Positions 14,490 through 23,516 of a DNA stretch of 32,932 bases are shown here, in pieces. This DNA comes from Anaerohalosphaeraceae bacterium (GTDB taxonomy: Bacteria; Planctomycetota; Phycisphaerae; Sedimentisphaerales; Anaerohalosphaeraceae), in NCBI GenBank assembly GCA_037479115.1, contig JBBFLK010000028.1, positions 1 to 32,932 of the forward strand. Reading direction: 5' to 3'. The position numbers were made by a program, and so were the translations under genes. Below the pieces are notes generated by a model. It did not search any database. It was given only the letters and a program-made list of their open reading frames with translations, and was not told the origin of the DNA. Within the stretch, counting starts at the first letter, position 1. Every line of letters starts with the position of its first letter.

Positions 14490-16604
14490 ATGAATTTGAT
14501 GACGAAAGAATCTGGGTCTTCTTCTGTTGTTGGGCTTATTCTGGCGACGCTGCTGGCATGGGGCCTCTTTTTCGTTCGGATTGAGTATCCGGAACTGAAG
14601 AGCGTTCATGAGGCCCGCGTGGTGGTGACGGCGGACAATATGGTCCGAAGCGGCGATTGGATTGTTCCGGTGTTTAATGACCGGATTCGCCTGGAAAAGC
14701 CGCCTCTGCCGTATTGGGTGGTCGCCGCGGCTCGTTCCATAGCCGGAAAAATGGAAGAGCCGGTTTTTCGACTGCCCTCTGCGCTGCTCGGATTGGCCGG
14801 CGTGCTGATGGCGGCGGTCTGTGCCGCACATCTGTTCGGCAGACGGACTGGTTTGCTCACGGCACTTTTTGTTTCACTGACGCTTAGTTATCTGATTGAA
14901 TCCCGCAGCGCCGAAGTGGATATTTATCTTACCTTTACTGTGACCTTGTCGCTGCTGGTTGTTTCCATTATTTTCTGGGGAACCGAACGCCGGGATTGGC
15001 TGTGGCTGGGGTTGGGAGCGTCGGCTGCTCTGGGCACCCTGGCCAAAGGCCCGGTGGTGTTCTTTTTTGTGGTGCCGATGGCGGCAGGGGCCCTCTGGCT
15101 GTTTCCGGAAAGACGCCCGCGGATTGGGTGGCTGCTGGGGGCTCTGCTTGTTTTTGCAGGGCTTTCTCTTGTTTGGCCGCTTTTGCTGATTCAGCGTCTC
15201 GGTCTGGAGACGGTTTGGCAGGTTTGGTTTTCGGATATTCATCGAAATGTGGAAGCCGGCGTACACAGTCGGCGTCCGTTTTATTTTTATCTGACACAGT
15301 TTCCGCTGGCAACTTTTCCGTGGTCAGTGACGGCGTTGGCCGCTTTTTTTCTGCCTTTGTGGAAGGAAGTTCGTCCGGACCGGGTTCTGAGGCGAAAAAC
15401 GCTTTGGCTGAGCCTAACCATAGCAGCGGCCGTAGTTTGTTTTTCCTTTGTGGGGAAAAAGAAGATTGATTATCTGGCGCCGCTGCTGCCGATGGCGGGG
15501 ATTTTGACGGCAGCGGCCTGGGGGCAATTCAGTCGAAATATTCAGCAGAATGCTCCCTCTGCGAGAGCCAATCGGGGGCTGTTAATTGGCCAGTCCGTTC
15601 TTCTCATCTTGGCGGGACTGGCTGTGGCCGGATATGCGATGTTGGATCCTTTTCGGAGGACGGTTTTTCTGCTGACGGCCGGAGGGGGGCTGGTTTTGGG
15701 CGGGGCGGTTTCCATTTGGTTTCTTTTGCGAAAAGAGCTGTCGGCGGTTTTGATTTCTCAGGCCGCCGGCCTGCTGGTCGGCGGATATGTGCTTTTTGGT
15801 TTTTTGCTTCCGCGAGAAGATATTCGCCTCTCCCCGGCGCGTTTCTGTCAGCAGCTTCGCCAGGTCATCGGGGATAAACCCGTCGTTTATTTTGAAGGGA
15901 GGGATGATACCCTTGTTTATCATCTGCGCCGCCCGATTCCGTCTCTTTTCGGGTCGGAAGAGCTTCTGGAGTTTTTGCAGAGACATCCGGACGGATTTGT
16001 GATGGTTCGCGGAAACAGACTGTCTGAAGCCCGACAGATTGCCCCTCATATCGTTTTTTTCTACCCTCAGGGAAGAAAGAAGGATATCCTGCTGCCCGAT
16101 GTACGGGCTTCCCGTTTGGATGAGGATGACTATGAAGCAGGCGACGAGTCAACCGAGATTGGGGATTATTCCGGGCTGTATATCCTGACGGCGAAAGACT
16201 GGCCGTCTCCGCCGGTTGAGTATCCGTCGTTTGAGGCCTTTGTTCCCCCTTGGCTGACGATGGAGCTGCTGTGGGTGGTCTTCGGCCTGGCGGCACAGAC
16301 GCTTTTCTTTCTGCGTTTTTTTGTCCAGTGGATTGCATCCGAAAGGGCGGGTCAGAGTGTCGTGCCGGTTGTGTTCTGGTGGTTCAGTCTGGCCGGCGGT
16401 CTGATGCTGCTGGTCTATTCGATTTATCGCCGGGACCCGGTTTTTATTTTTGGTCAATCCGCCGGTGTGTTCATTTACTTGCGAAACCTGTGGCTGATTT
16501 ATAAGCAGCGTCTGGCGGAGGTTTCTTCAGAACCGAGTCTTTCGGCGGAGGACTCGGAGGGTCGTATTTCGGATGCAAAAAAGACACCCGGGGAGTCAAA
16601 CTGA
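14490..16604 (+). CDS. ArnT/PMT-like glycosyltransferase fused to a LAB_N domain
   Basis: This 704-residue inner-membrane protein has two recognisable parts. Residues 1 to about 440 are a GT83/PMT-type transferase that moves a sugar from a polyprenyl-phosphate carrier to an extracytoplasmic acceptor. The first periplasmic loop has the acidic EAR (41-43) and LEKPPLPYW (68-76), and about ten or more hydrophobic segments follow. After a soluble region (about 450-585), residues 591-675 form a LAB_N (lipid A biosynthesis N-terminal) domain with FFVQWIASE, SVVPVVFWWFSL, RRDPVFIFGQ and IYLRNLWLIYKQ. LAB_N is usually separate or fused to LpxB. The gene is followed directly by a GT2 enzyme. Confidence 0.87.
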   Translation: MNLMTKESGSSSVVGLILATLLAWGLFFVRIEYPELKSVHEARVVVTADNMVRSGDWIVPVFNDRIRLEKPPLPYWVVAAARSIAGKMEEPVFRLPSALLGLAGVLMAAVCAAHLFGRRTGLLTALFVSLTLSYLIESRSAEVDIYLTFTVTLSLLVVSIIFWGTERRDWLWLGLGASAALGTLAKGPVVFFFVVPMAAGALWLFPERRPRIGWLLGALLVFAGLSLVWPLLLIQRLGLETVWQVWFSDIHRNVEAGVHSRRPFYFYLTQFPLATFPWSVTALAAFFLPLWKEVRPDRVLRRKTLWLSLTIAAAVVCFSFVGKKKIDYLAPLLPMAGILTAAAWGQFSRNIQQNAPSARANRGLLIGQSVLLILAGLAVAGYAMLDPFRRTVFLLTAGGGLVLGGAVSIWFLLRKELSAVLISQAAGLLVGGYVLFGFLLPREDIRLSPARFCQQLRQVIGDKPVVYFEGRDDTLVYHLRRPIPSLFGSEELLEFLQRHPDGFVMVRGNRLSEARQIAPHIVFFYPQGRKKDILLPDVRASRLDEDDYEAGDESTEIGDYSGLYILTAKDWPSPPVEYPSFEAFVPPWLTMELLWVVFGLAAQTLFFLRFFVQWIASERAGQSVVPVVFWWFSLAGGLMLLVYSIYRRDPVFIFGQSAGVFIYLRNLWLIYKQRLAEVSSEPSLSAEDSEGRISDAKKTPGESN

Positions 16605-16605
16605 T

Positions 16606-17331
16606 ATGAATCCTGTAGAATTGTCGCTGGTGATTCCCGCCCGCAATGAAGAGGAATCGGTCGGGCCGCTGCTGAAGCGGATACGGGAGGTTTTCGAGAA
16701 ATCCGGTCTTTCCTTTGAGGTGATTCTTGTGGATGACGGAAGCACAGACCGGACACTGGAAATTCTGAAGGCCGAACAGAAGACGACGCCCTGGCTTCGA
16801 ATTCTCAAACTGGACGGCCCGCACGGCCAGACGGCAGCGATGTGGGCCGGTTTTCAGGCGGTTCGGGGGCGGATTGTTGCAACGCTGGATGCAGACCTTC
16901 AAAATGACCCGGCGGAAATCCCCCGTCTGATGGGGATGCTCGACCAAGCCGATGCCGTGTGCGGCTGGCGGCAGAAGCGGCAGGACCCCTGGCTTCGCAA
17001 GGTGTCCACAAAAATCGCCAACTTTGTCCGCAACAAGCTGACGGATGAAACCATTCACGACTCGGCCTGTTCGCTGAAGGTTTACAAGCGGTGCTGTCTG
17101 GAGCGGCTGCCGTATTTTGAGGGGATGCACCGCTTTATGCCTACGCTGGTCAAGATGCAGGGTTATCGGGTCATTGAGGTGCCTGTTTCACACCATCCCC
17201 GGTACGCCGGACGGGCCAAATACGGAGTCTGGAACAGACTCTTTCGGGCGTTTGGAGATTTGCTGGCCGTTCGATGGATGAAAAAGCGGTTCATCCGCTG
17301 CCGAGCGGAAGAGATAACGGCCGGTTCCTGA
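16606..17331 (+). CDS. GT2 glycosyltransferase, dolichol/undecaprenyl-phosphate sugar synthase-like
   Basis: This 241-residue GT-A enzyme most likely transfers a hexose from a nucleotide sugar to polyprenyl phosphate. Motifs in order: LVIPARNEEES near the start, VDDGSTD (about 43-49), DADLQNDP (about 99-106), DSACSLKVYKR and HHPRYAGRAKYG near the end. There are no C-terminal membrane helices, unlike ArnC/GtrB, so it is DPM1-like and peripheral. The ATG at 16606 follows the upstream stop codon by one base and has GGGGAG 10 bases before it; the open frame from 16573 lies inside the previous gene. Tight coupling to the ArnT-like gene suggests that this enzyme makes its lipid-linked donor. Confidence 0.9.
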   Translation: MNPVELSLVIPARNEEESVGPLLKRIREVFEKSGLSFEVILVDDGSTDRTLEILKAEQKTTPWLRILKLDGPHGQTAAMWAGFQAVRGRIVATLDADLQNDPAEIPRLMGMLDQADAVCGWRQKRQDPWLRKVSTKIANFVRNKLTDETIHDSACSLKVYKRCCLERLPYFEGMHRFMPTLVKMQGYRVIEVPVSHHPRYAGRAKYGVWNRLFRAFGDLLAVRWMKKRFIRCRAEEITAGS

Positions 17332-17375
17332 TGCGGCTGCCGGTGATGGGGGGCAAATGGCACTATCGCGAGGGG

Positions 17376-18359
17376 TTAGAATGCCTCATCGAGCCGCCAG
17401 TCGTAGTTGATCATTTTGAAGGTGACGGGGGTGTTCTCGAGAAATTGAATTTCTTCGGCGCTCAGATACCGCGCCAAAAAGTTCAGCCAGGCCCGCTGAA
17501 GCTCCGGATAGTCCCGAAACCGCCGAATGGAAGCGTATTCCGATTCGAGGAAAACCGTCCGCTTGGTTTGGAAGAGGACGGACAGGGAAACGGTTTGTTC
17601 CTGCCTGTTTAAGATATATCCCTGCGGGCTGAACAGATATTTTCGCACCTGGTCATCCAGCTGCCGGTCGAGTTTACTGCCTCGATAGGCCTCATTGCGC
17701 TGCCGTCCGCCGCCCAGACTGGCATAGGACAGGACAAAGCAGACCCGAGGGTCTTTCGTGCGGGCCAGGAGGAATTCCTGTTCAATCTCTTCCAAATTGT
17801 ACTGAAGCCCCTGCACCCAGAAGTAGTTTTTGGTCCAGGGGCTGGAAATATGCATTATGCTGTTATTCGGGTATCGAATCATGTACCATTTCGGCTGGAT
17901 GGGGTAATTATCCACAATCAGCTGGAGAGTGCAGAGGTTATAGACATTAATCCAGAAGGCGGTTTTGTCCTCCTGCGAGAGGGCCATCAGGTGCAGCGGG
18001 TTGATTTCTTTGAGCAGACGCATGGCCGGAAGCAGTTCAAGACGGTTTCTCCGCAAGGCGGCATACCGAACCAGCCCGTCTTCCGTTACATAAGTGGAGA
18101 AGATGCGGTCGCACAGGTCAAAAAATTCCGGAATGCGGCTGTCTGCCTGTTCATCCACGATGGTCGAAACGCCGGCTGTTCCATTCCCGTTGGGCCCTGG
18201 GCTGTTTGGCTCCGCAGGAGCAGCAGGGGGGGGTTCGGTCTGGTTGGGAATAGAGTTTGGTTCGCCGGTTTTTTCCTGCCCGAAAGCGGACCTCTCCAGC
18301 GTCAGCAGCAGGGCGGCAGGCAAAAGAGATATAAAAAGATAATAAAATATCCTTTTCAT
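17376..18359 (-). CDS. Secreted DUF547 protein
   Basis: This 327-residue protein has a signal peptide (MKRIFYYLFISLLPAALLL, cleavage near residue 27), then a Pro/Glu/Asn-rich linker to about residue 65, then a DUF547 domain. Visible family features are FWINVYNLCTLQLI at 135-148 and DPRVCFVLSYASLGGG at 203-218. DUF547 resembles a transglutaminase/papain-like fold, but no biochemical role is established that I can name. The ATG at 18359 is chosen because AAGGA lies five bases upstream; an in-frame ATG at 18377 has no ribosome-binding site. It is convergent with the GT2 gene and transcribed alone. Confidence 0.84.
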   Translation of the reverse strand: MKRIFYYLFISLLPAALLLTLERSAFGQEKTGEPNSIPNQTEPPPAAPAEPNSPGPNGNGTAGVSTIVDEQADSRIPEFFDLCDRIFSTYVTEDGLVRYAALRRNRLELLPAMRLLKEINPLHLMALSQEDKTAFWINVYNLCTLQLIVDNYPIQPKWYMIRYPNNSIMHISSPWTKNYFWVQGLQYNLEEIEQEFLLARTKDPRVCFVLSYASLGGGRQRNEAYRGSKLDRQLDDQVRKYLFSPQGYILNRQEQTVSLSVLFQTKRTVFLESEYASIRRFRDYPELQRAWLNFLARYLSAEEIQFLENTPVTFKMINYDWRLDEAF

Positions 18360-18383
18360 CGGATTCCTTTTCACCATTCTATA

Positions 18384-18413
18384 AATATATACGTTTTTAC
18401 GTTTCTCTTACAA
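18384..18413 (-). promoter_or_regulatory. Possible promoter of the DUF547 gene
   Basis: On the minus strand TTGTAA (18413-18408) and TATATT (18389-18384) are separated by 18 bases in a locally AT-rich stretch. The transcript would start within about 20 bases of the start codon. The remaining gap (18414-18563) between this and the divergent promoter shows nothing else recognisable. Confidence 0.35.
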
Positions 18414-18563
18414 TTTTTTCTAATTAGAAAGGAATGATTCCGACACTTTCCTTTTTCGGTCAAACACCCCCTTTGTTTGAGGAGAGATTCCGGTCTTTGG
18501 TGATTCTTTGGATTATGGGACCGTAAAATCCGTGAAATCGCAAGTCTGGGGCTGCTTAAATCC

Positions 18564-18592
18564 TTGACAGAATGGTGATGAGGGGCTATTCT
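18564..18592 (+). promoter_or_regulatory. Sigma70-like promoter upstream of the unknown secreted protein and ABC operon
   Basis: A perfect TTGACA at 18564-18569 and TATTCT at 18587-18592 are 17 bases apart. The predicted start near 18599 gives a leader of about 50 bases. This is the only clear promoter seen ahead of the ABC importer genes. Confidence 0.55.
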
Positions 18593-18649
18593 TTGCGTAC
18601 TCTCGTATATTGTGGATACATTAAATTCGTTTTCTGAAGGTGCAAGCCG

Positions 18650-19792
18650 ATGAAAAGGGTCGTTTTCCTTCTGGCCGCAGGGGTATTTGCTTCATTCGCA
18701 CAGGCCGTCGTTCCAACAGAAACCATCACAGCTGTTCGCCTCCGGGCCGAGTCCGGTTCTCAGATTTCCGAGCAGGACCGAGCGGAAATTGATAAGTTTC
18801 TTTTGTCTGCCCTGAATGGGATTTTTTTAGCGGAACAATCGGAAGAAATGGCCAAAACCCGCCGGCAGATTGTCGAACAAAAGGGTACGAAGGATTTGAG
18901 TCTGTATGCCACGGCTTATCTGACGATTTTGCGGGAGCGCCTGAGCGGGTTGGCTCAAACGGCCCCTGAGCGTATTGAAGACCCTGCCCGTCGGCGGATG
19001 GTGCGCCGAAATCTGGCCATTCTGGTTGCCGAACTGCGAAGTCTGCTTTTGGCGGATTTCGGGGTTTTGTGGTCGCAGGATGAGGATGCTGTGGTGCGCT
19101 ACTGGGCGGTCAAATCGCTGACCGATCCGGAAATCGCCAAACAGCTTAATTCGGAAACAACCGCCAATCCGGAAGCGGCTCAAAAGATTTTCGGGGCGCT
19201 TCAGTCTGTGATTCAAAACGAGCCGCTGCCGGAGATTCTGGCCATGACGGCCGGTTTTGCCGCGGCCTGGCAGGACGGGCGTTCCTCAGAGCTGCTTGAG
19301 CGGCTGACGGCTCGTCGGCTGGCCGATTATACCCAGTGTCAGGAGAAGAGCGCCTGGGTGGATGGGCGGATTCTGGCGGCTCTGACGGACAAATATGTGT
19401 CGGCCAGACTGCCGGAGGAGAAAAGCGCAGCAGGCCGCCGATTTGCCCTTTTGCTCAGTGCCGTCATGCAGCGATGGCTCCAGGATGAGGCCGCCGGCGG
19501 AAAAAATCTTTCCGAAGAGGCCCGCACCCAGCTGATTACGGTACTGGCGGAGACGGAAGACCGTCTGCTGCCGAAGCTGGAGATTTCAGCGGCCGGCATT
19601 CGCCGGGCTTTTGAACGAACGGGCGGATTGCAGGCGGTTTATGAGGATCTGATGGGAACGGTCGGCCGGCGGGGAACCCTGCCGACGCGACTGGGCATTG
19701 ATTTCGGGCGGGATGCGGACGGTCGGCCTTTAACGGTGCCTCCGACGCTGCCGAACTGCTTTGCGTCGCCGGCTGCTCCTTCCGCCGGGTAG
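18650..19792 (+). CDS. Secreted helical protein of unknown function
   Basis: This 380-residue protein has a signal peptide (MKRVVFLLAAGVFASFAQA, cleavage after AQA). The rest is predominantly helical and charged, and the segment DEDAVVRYWAVKSLTDPEIA resembles a HEAT-type repeat unit. No catalytic motif was recognised. GAAGGTG about seven bases before the ATG supports the start. It lies 50 bases upstream of the first substrate-binding lipoprotein on the same strand, so it may be the first gene of the ABC operon. The last 50 residues are Pro/Thr/Gly-rich and look unstructured. I do not recognise the family. Confidence 0.75.
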   Translation: MKRVVFLLAAGVFASFAQAVVPTETITAVRLRAESGSQISEQDRAEIDKFLLSALNGIFLAEQSEEMAKTRRQIVEQKGTKDLSLYATAYLTILRERLSGLAQTAPERIEDPARRRMVRRNLAILVAELRSLLLADFGVLWSQDEDAVVRYWAVKSLTDPEIAKQLNSETTANPEAAQKIFGALQSVIQNEPLPEILAMTAGFAAAWQDGRSSELLERLTARRLADYTQCQEKSAWVDGRILAALTDKYVSARLPEEKSAAGRRFALLLSAVMQRWLQDEAAGGKNLSEEARTQLITVLAETEDRLLPKLEISAAGIRRAFERTGGLQAVYEDLMGTVGRRGTLPTRLGIDFGRDADGRPLTVPPTLPNCFASPAAPSAG

Positions 19793-19842
19793 CCGGTTGC
19801 ATTCCCGTCCTCCTTCCTGAGAGGCATCAAAGGAAATGAGCC

Positions 19843-21684
19843 GTGAGTCGTTTGAAAACGCAGCCGACAACCAAACCGATTCGCTGGAAACGAAGGGGGA
19901 TGTTCGGCGTGCTGATTCTGGGGCTGCTGGCGGCATCCTGCCGACCCAAAGATTCGTCTTCTCATTCTGAGATTCTTTTCCAGCAGCGTTCCCGAGCCAA
20001 GATTCAGACCCTCGACCCGGCCCAAATCGGCGATGTGCCCACCGATGAAGTTTCACGCGAATTCTTTGAAACGCTGTATTATTATCATTATCTCAAGCGT
20101 CCGTACGAACTGGTGCCGCAGCTGGCTGCTCAGATGCCGGAGATTTCCGAAGACGGCTGCACCTATACCATCCGGATTCGTCCGGATGTTTATTTCCACG
20201 ATGCGCCCTGCTTTCCGGGCGGCAAAGGACGGAATGTGACGGCGGAGGATTTCATCTATGCCTGGAAGCGGATTGCGGATGTCAAGACCGCCAGCAAGAA
20301 CTGGTGGATTTTCGACGATCGGATTGTAGGCCTCAATGAATTTCGCGAGTATTCCAAAACCTGTGAAAAAGGGCGGGTGGATTACTCCCGACCGGTGGAG
20401 GGGCTGGAGGCGGTTGAGCCGCATCTGCTGCGAATCCGACTGATTCGTCCGTGGCCGCAGCTGATTTTCTGGCTGGCCCACGTGCCGACAGCACCGATGG
20501 CCCGCGAGGCGGTCGAGTACTACGGGGATGAGATTCGCAACCACGCCGTCGGCACCGGACCGTTTGTTCTGAAAAAATGGGTGAAGGGCAGTTATATTGA
20601 GGCCGTCCGAAATCCCTCCTACCGCCCCGATTTTTATCCGACCGAGGGAATGCCGGAGGACGTCGAACAGGGGCTTCTGGCGGATGCAGGTCTGCGCGTG
20701 CCCTTTCTTGACCGGATTATCTGGCGCATCATCGAGGAAGACCAGCCCCGCTGGCTGATGTTTATGCGGGGGCGGATTGACATCAATTCCATCCCGAAGG
20801 ACAATTTCGGACAGGCTGTTGCTTTCGGTAAGACCCTTACGGAGGATATGAAGCGCAAGGGGATTCGGCTGCAGACGTTTATTGAGCCGAATGTGTTTTA
20901 TGTGTCTTTTAATATGAGCGACCCGATTCTGGGCAAGAATAAGCCGCTTCGGCTGGCGATTAATTATGCGATAGACCGGGAAAAATTCATTGAGCTGCTG
21001 ATGAACGGCCGGGGGATTGTCGCCCATGGGTTTATTTCGCCGGCGATGGAGGATTATGACCCCAACATCGTGCAGGTTTCCCGCTCTGTTTTTGACCTGG
21101 AGAAGGCCCGCACCTGGCTGCGTGAAGCCGAACGGATTCACGGCGGCCCGATACCGCGGCTTCGGCTGGCGGTCGGCGGCACGGATACGACCTATCGCCA
21201 AATCGCCCAGTATTTTCAGCGAAATATTCAGGAAATCGGTCTTCAGGTCCAGATTGAGGCGTTCGACTGGCCGACATTTCTGGAAAAGATGCGAACCAAT
21301 CAGCTTCAGCTGATTGGCGGGACCGGCTGGATGGCCGATTATCCCGATACGGAAAGTTTTCTGCAGGTTTTTTACGGTCCGAATGCCCCCTGGCCCAACA
21401 GCAGCAATTATTCCAGCCCCGAATTTGACCGGCTGTATGAGCAGATTCGCGTTCTGCCGCCTTCGCCGGAGCGGACCCGTTTGTATCGGCAGGCCGAGCG
21501 GCTGGTTATTGAAGATATGCCTGTCGCCTTTGTGTATCACCGCATCGGCTATATTCTCTATCACGACTGGGTCGGAAATTTCAAGCCGAACGCCTATAAA
21601 GCCGAATGTATGGGGGGAGGATTCGCCAAGTATTATCGAATCGATGCGGACAAGCGCCGCGCCTATTGGAAGCAGTACGAATGA
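19843..21684 (+). CDS. Oligopeptide-type ABC importer, substrate-binding lipoprotein 1 (SBP_bac_5)
   Basis: This 613-residue periplasmic binding lipoprotein captures the substrate for the downstream permease. The lipobox is LLAASC with lipidated Cys33, after a basic N-region. The SBP family 5 fold spans roughly 70-530, with YTIRIRPDVYFHD and VGTGPFVLKKW as recognisable segments. It starts with GTG at 19843, supported by AAAGGA eight bases upstream. The coding region ends with an ATGA overlap into a second, related binding protein. Compared with typical DppA/OppA (about 530 residues) it carries an insertion around the IVGLNEFREY segment, shared with its neighbour. Peptides are the family's usual cargo, but oligosaccharides are transported by some members. 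Confidence 0.9.
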   Translation: MSRLKTQPTTKPIRWKRRGMFGVLILGLLAASCRPKDSSSHSEILFQQRSRAKIQTLDPAQIGDVPTDEVSREFFETLYYYHYLKRPYELVPQLAAQMPEISEDGCTYTIRIRPDVYFHDAPCFPGGKGRNVTAEDFIYAWKRIADVKTASKNWWIFDDRIVGLNEFREYSKTCEKGRVDYSRPVEGLEAVEPHLLRIRLIRPWPQLIFWLAHVPTAPMAREAVEYYGDEIRNHAVGTGPFVLKKWVKGSYIEAVRNPSYRPDFYPTEGMPEDVEQGLLADAGLRVPFLDRIIWRIIEEDQPRWLMFMRGRIDINSIPKDNFGQAVAFGKTLTEDMKRKGIRLQTFIEPNVFYVSFNMSDPILGKNKPLRLAINYAIDREKFIELLMNGRGIVAHGFISPAMEDYDPNIVQVSRSVFDLEKARTWLREAERIHGGPIPRLRLAVGGTDTTYRQIAQYFQRNIQEIGLQVQIEAFDWPTFLEKMRTNQLQLIGGTGWMADYPDTESFLQVFYGPNAPWPNSSNYSSPEFDRLYEQIRVLPPSPERTRLYRQAERLVIEDMPVAFVYHRIGYILYHDWVGNFKPNAYKAECMGGGFAKYYRIDADKRRAYWKQYE

Positions 21685-23516
21685 AAAAAAGAACCGTTCA
21701 AATTCGACCGGCCGCCATGGTTTTGCTGGTCCTGGCCGTCTGTTTGCCGGCCGGATGCCGCAGGAGACCGGATTCCTCCGCTTCGGAACGGATGGTCATC
21801 CGGGTGCCGATGTTTTCCAAGATTCAGACGCTCGACTGCGGCAACCTGACCGATGTCTATTCCATTGGGGTGGCCTCGCAGATTTACGAATCCCTGTATG
21901 AGTACCATTATCTGAAGCGTCCGGTCGAGCTGGTGCCCCTCCTGGCCGAGGATATGCCGGACATCAGTGAGGACCATCTGACCTATACCATCCGCATCCG
22001 AAAAGGCATTTTCTATCACGACGACCCCTGTTTCCCCGACGGCAAAGGGAGGGAGGTCAAGGCGGCGGATTTTGTCTTTGCTCTCAAGCGCATTGCCAAC
22101 GTCAAATATATGAGTCAGCGGTGGACCGACTGGAACGGACGCATCGTCGGACTGGATGAGTTTCGAGAGTACACCAAGGGGTTTCGGCGGGAGTCGGATG
22201 TCGATTACAGCGTGGAGGTGGAGGGGCTGCGGGCCCTCGATGATTATACGCTCCAGCTGAAGCTGACCAAACCCTGGCCCCAGCTGATTTGGTATCTGGC
22301 CTCCGCCGTCACGGCTCCGGTCCCGCGTGAAGCCGTCGATTATTACGGCAAAGACATTATGTATCATCCCGTCGGCACCGGTCCGTTTCGGCTGAAGGTC
22401 TGGGAGCGGGGGTTTTATATCGAACTGGTTCGCAATGAAAAATGGCACGGCGGAACTTATCCGACGGAAGGCGAGCCGTCTGATTGGGAGAACGGCTATC
22501 TGGAGGACGCCGGCAAGCCGCTTCCGTTTGCGGATGCGATTGTGTATCGCGTCATTGAGGAGTTTCAGCCCGCCTGGCTGATGTTTCTGCGCGGCGATTT
22601 GGACATTATGCAGATTTTCAAGGACAACTTCGCCCAGGCCGTCAATCCGGATACCTTGACGGCTACGCCTGCGATGGCCGAACGCGATATTCGGCTGCTC
22701 GTTTTTGACGACCCGTCGGTTTTCTGGATCGGCTTTCATATGCAGGACCCTGTTCTGGGCCGGAACAAACCGCTCCGGAAGGCGATTAGCCGGGCAATCG
22801 ACCGCCAGGCCGCCATTCGCCTGTTCTTTAACGGGGTGCACAAAGTGGCCTATGGCTATCTGCCGCCGGGACTGGAGGAATATGACCCCAATATTGTCCA
22901 TACCGATTATGCCAAATATGACCCGGCGGAAGCCCGTGCGCTGCTTCAGGAAGCGCAGCAGATTCACGGCGGGCCCATTCCGCCCCTGACTATCGCCATT
23001 CCGGGCACATCCAATCTGGACCGTCAGATCGGGCAGTTTCTGCAGAAATATCTGGCGGATGTCGGTCTGCAGCTCCGCGTGGATTATATGGACTGGCCGA
23101 CCTATCTGGACGGGCTGAACAAGGGCAAGCTTCAGATTTTCTTCAGCGGGGCCAGCCCGAGCATCCCGGACTCTCTCGATATGCTGATGGCCTTTTGTTC
23201 GTGGAACTGGGGGTACGGCGGCAACCATTTCCATTATTCCAATCCGGAATTTGACGCCCTGTACCGGCAGGCCGAGCCGATGTTTCCCGGTCCGGAACGA
23301 ACCCGCCTGTGCCGTCAAATGGAGCGAATTATGCTGGAGGACTGTCCGGCTGTCTTTCTGAATCACCGTGTCGCGATTGCGATTATCCACGGCTGGTACA
23401 AAAACGCCAAACCCCATGAGTTTTCCTACAATACCGCCAAATACAGAAGGATTGACCTGGAGAAGCGAAACCGCTATAAAGAACTCCTGAAAGAACTCAA
23501 AAAGAAACCAAAATGA
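21681..23516 (+). CDS. Oligopeptide-type ABC importer, substrate-binding lipoprotein 2 (SBP_bac_5)
   Basis: This 611-residue binding lipoprotein has the lipobox LPAGC (Cys26). It is a close paralogue of the preceding protein: both share YHYLKRP, ELVP, ISED, LTYTIRIR or equivalent, GRIVGLxEFREY, KPWPQLI/RPWPQLI and YHPVGTGPFRLK. This points to tandem duplication followed by divergence, perhaps to widen substrate range. The ATG overlaps the previous stop codon (ATGA, 21681-21684). The open frame extends upstream to 21606 but that part lies in the first gene. Its 3' end overlaps the permease start in the same way. Confidence 0.9.
   Translation: MKKRTVQIRPAAMVLLVLAVCLPAGCRRRPDSSASERMVIRVPMFSKIQTLDCGNLTDVYSIGVASQIYESLYEYHYLKRPVELVPLLAEDMPDISEDHLTYTIRIRKGIFYHDDPCFPDGKGREVKAADFVFALKRIANVKYMSQRWTDWNGRIVGLDEFREYTKGFRRESDVDYSVEVEGLRALDDYTLQLKLTKPWPQLIWYLASAVTAPVPREAVDYYGKDIMYHPVGTGPFRLKVWERGFYIELVRNEKWHGGTYPTEGEPSDWENGYLEDAGKPLPFADAIVYRVIEEFQPAWLMFLRGDLDIMQIFKDNFAQAVNPDTLTATPAMAERDIRLLVFDDPSVFWIGFHMQDPVLGRNKPLRKAISRAIDRQAAIRLFFNGVHKVAYGYLPPGLEEYDPNIVHTDYAKYDPAEARALLQEAQQIHGGPIPPLTIAIPGTSNLDRQIGQFLQKYLADVGLQLRVDYMDWPTYLDGLNKGKLQIFFSGASPSIPDSLDMLMAFCSWNWGYGGNHFHYSNPEFDALYRQAEPMFPGPERTRLCRQMERIMLEDCPAVFLNHRVAIAIIHGWYKNAKPHEFSYNTAKYRRIDLEKRNRYKELLKELKKKPK

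Noticed and set aside
20053-21564. Minus-strand open frame of 503 codons
   Set aside because: It mirrors the first substrate-binding lipoprotein. The composition is His/Arg/Pro-rich as expected for an antisense shadow, with no motif.
21663-23417. Minus-strand open frame of 584 codons
   Set aside because: Shadow of the second binding lipoprotein; no ribosome-binding site or recognisable domain.
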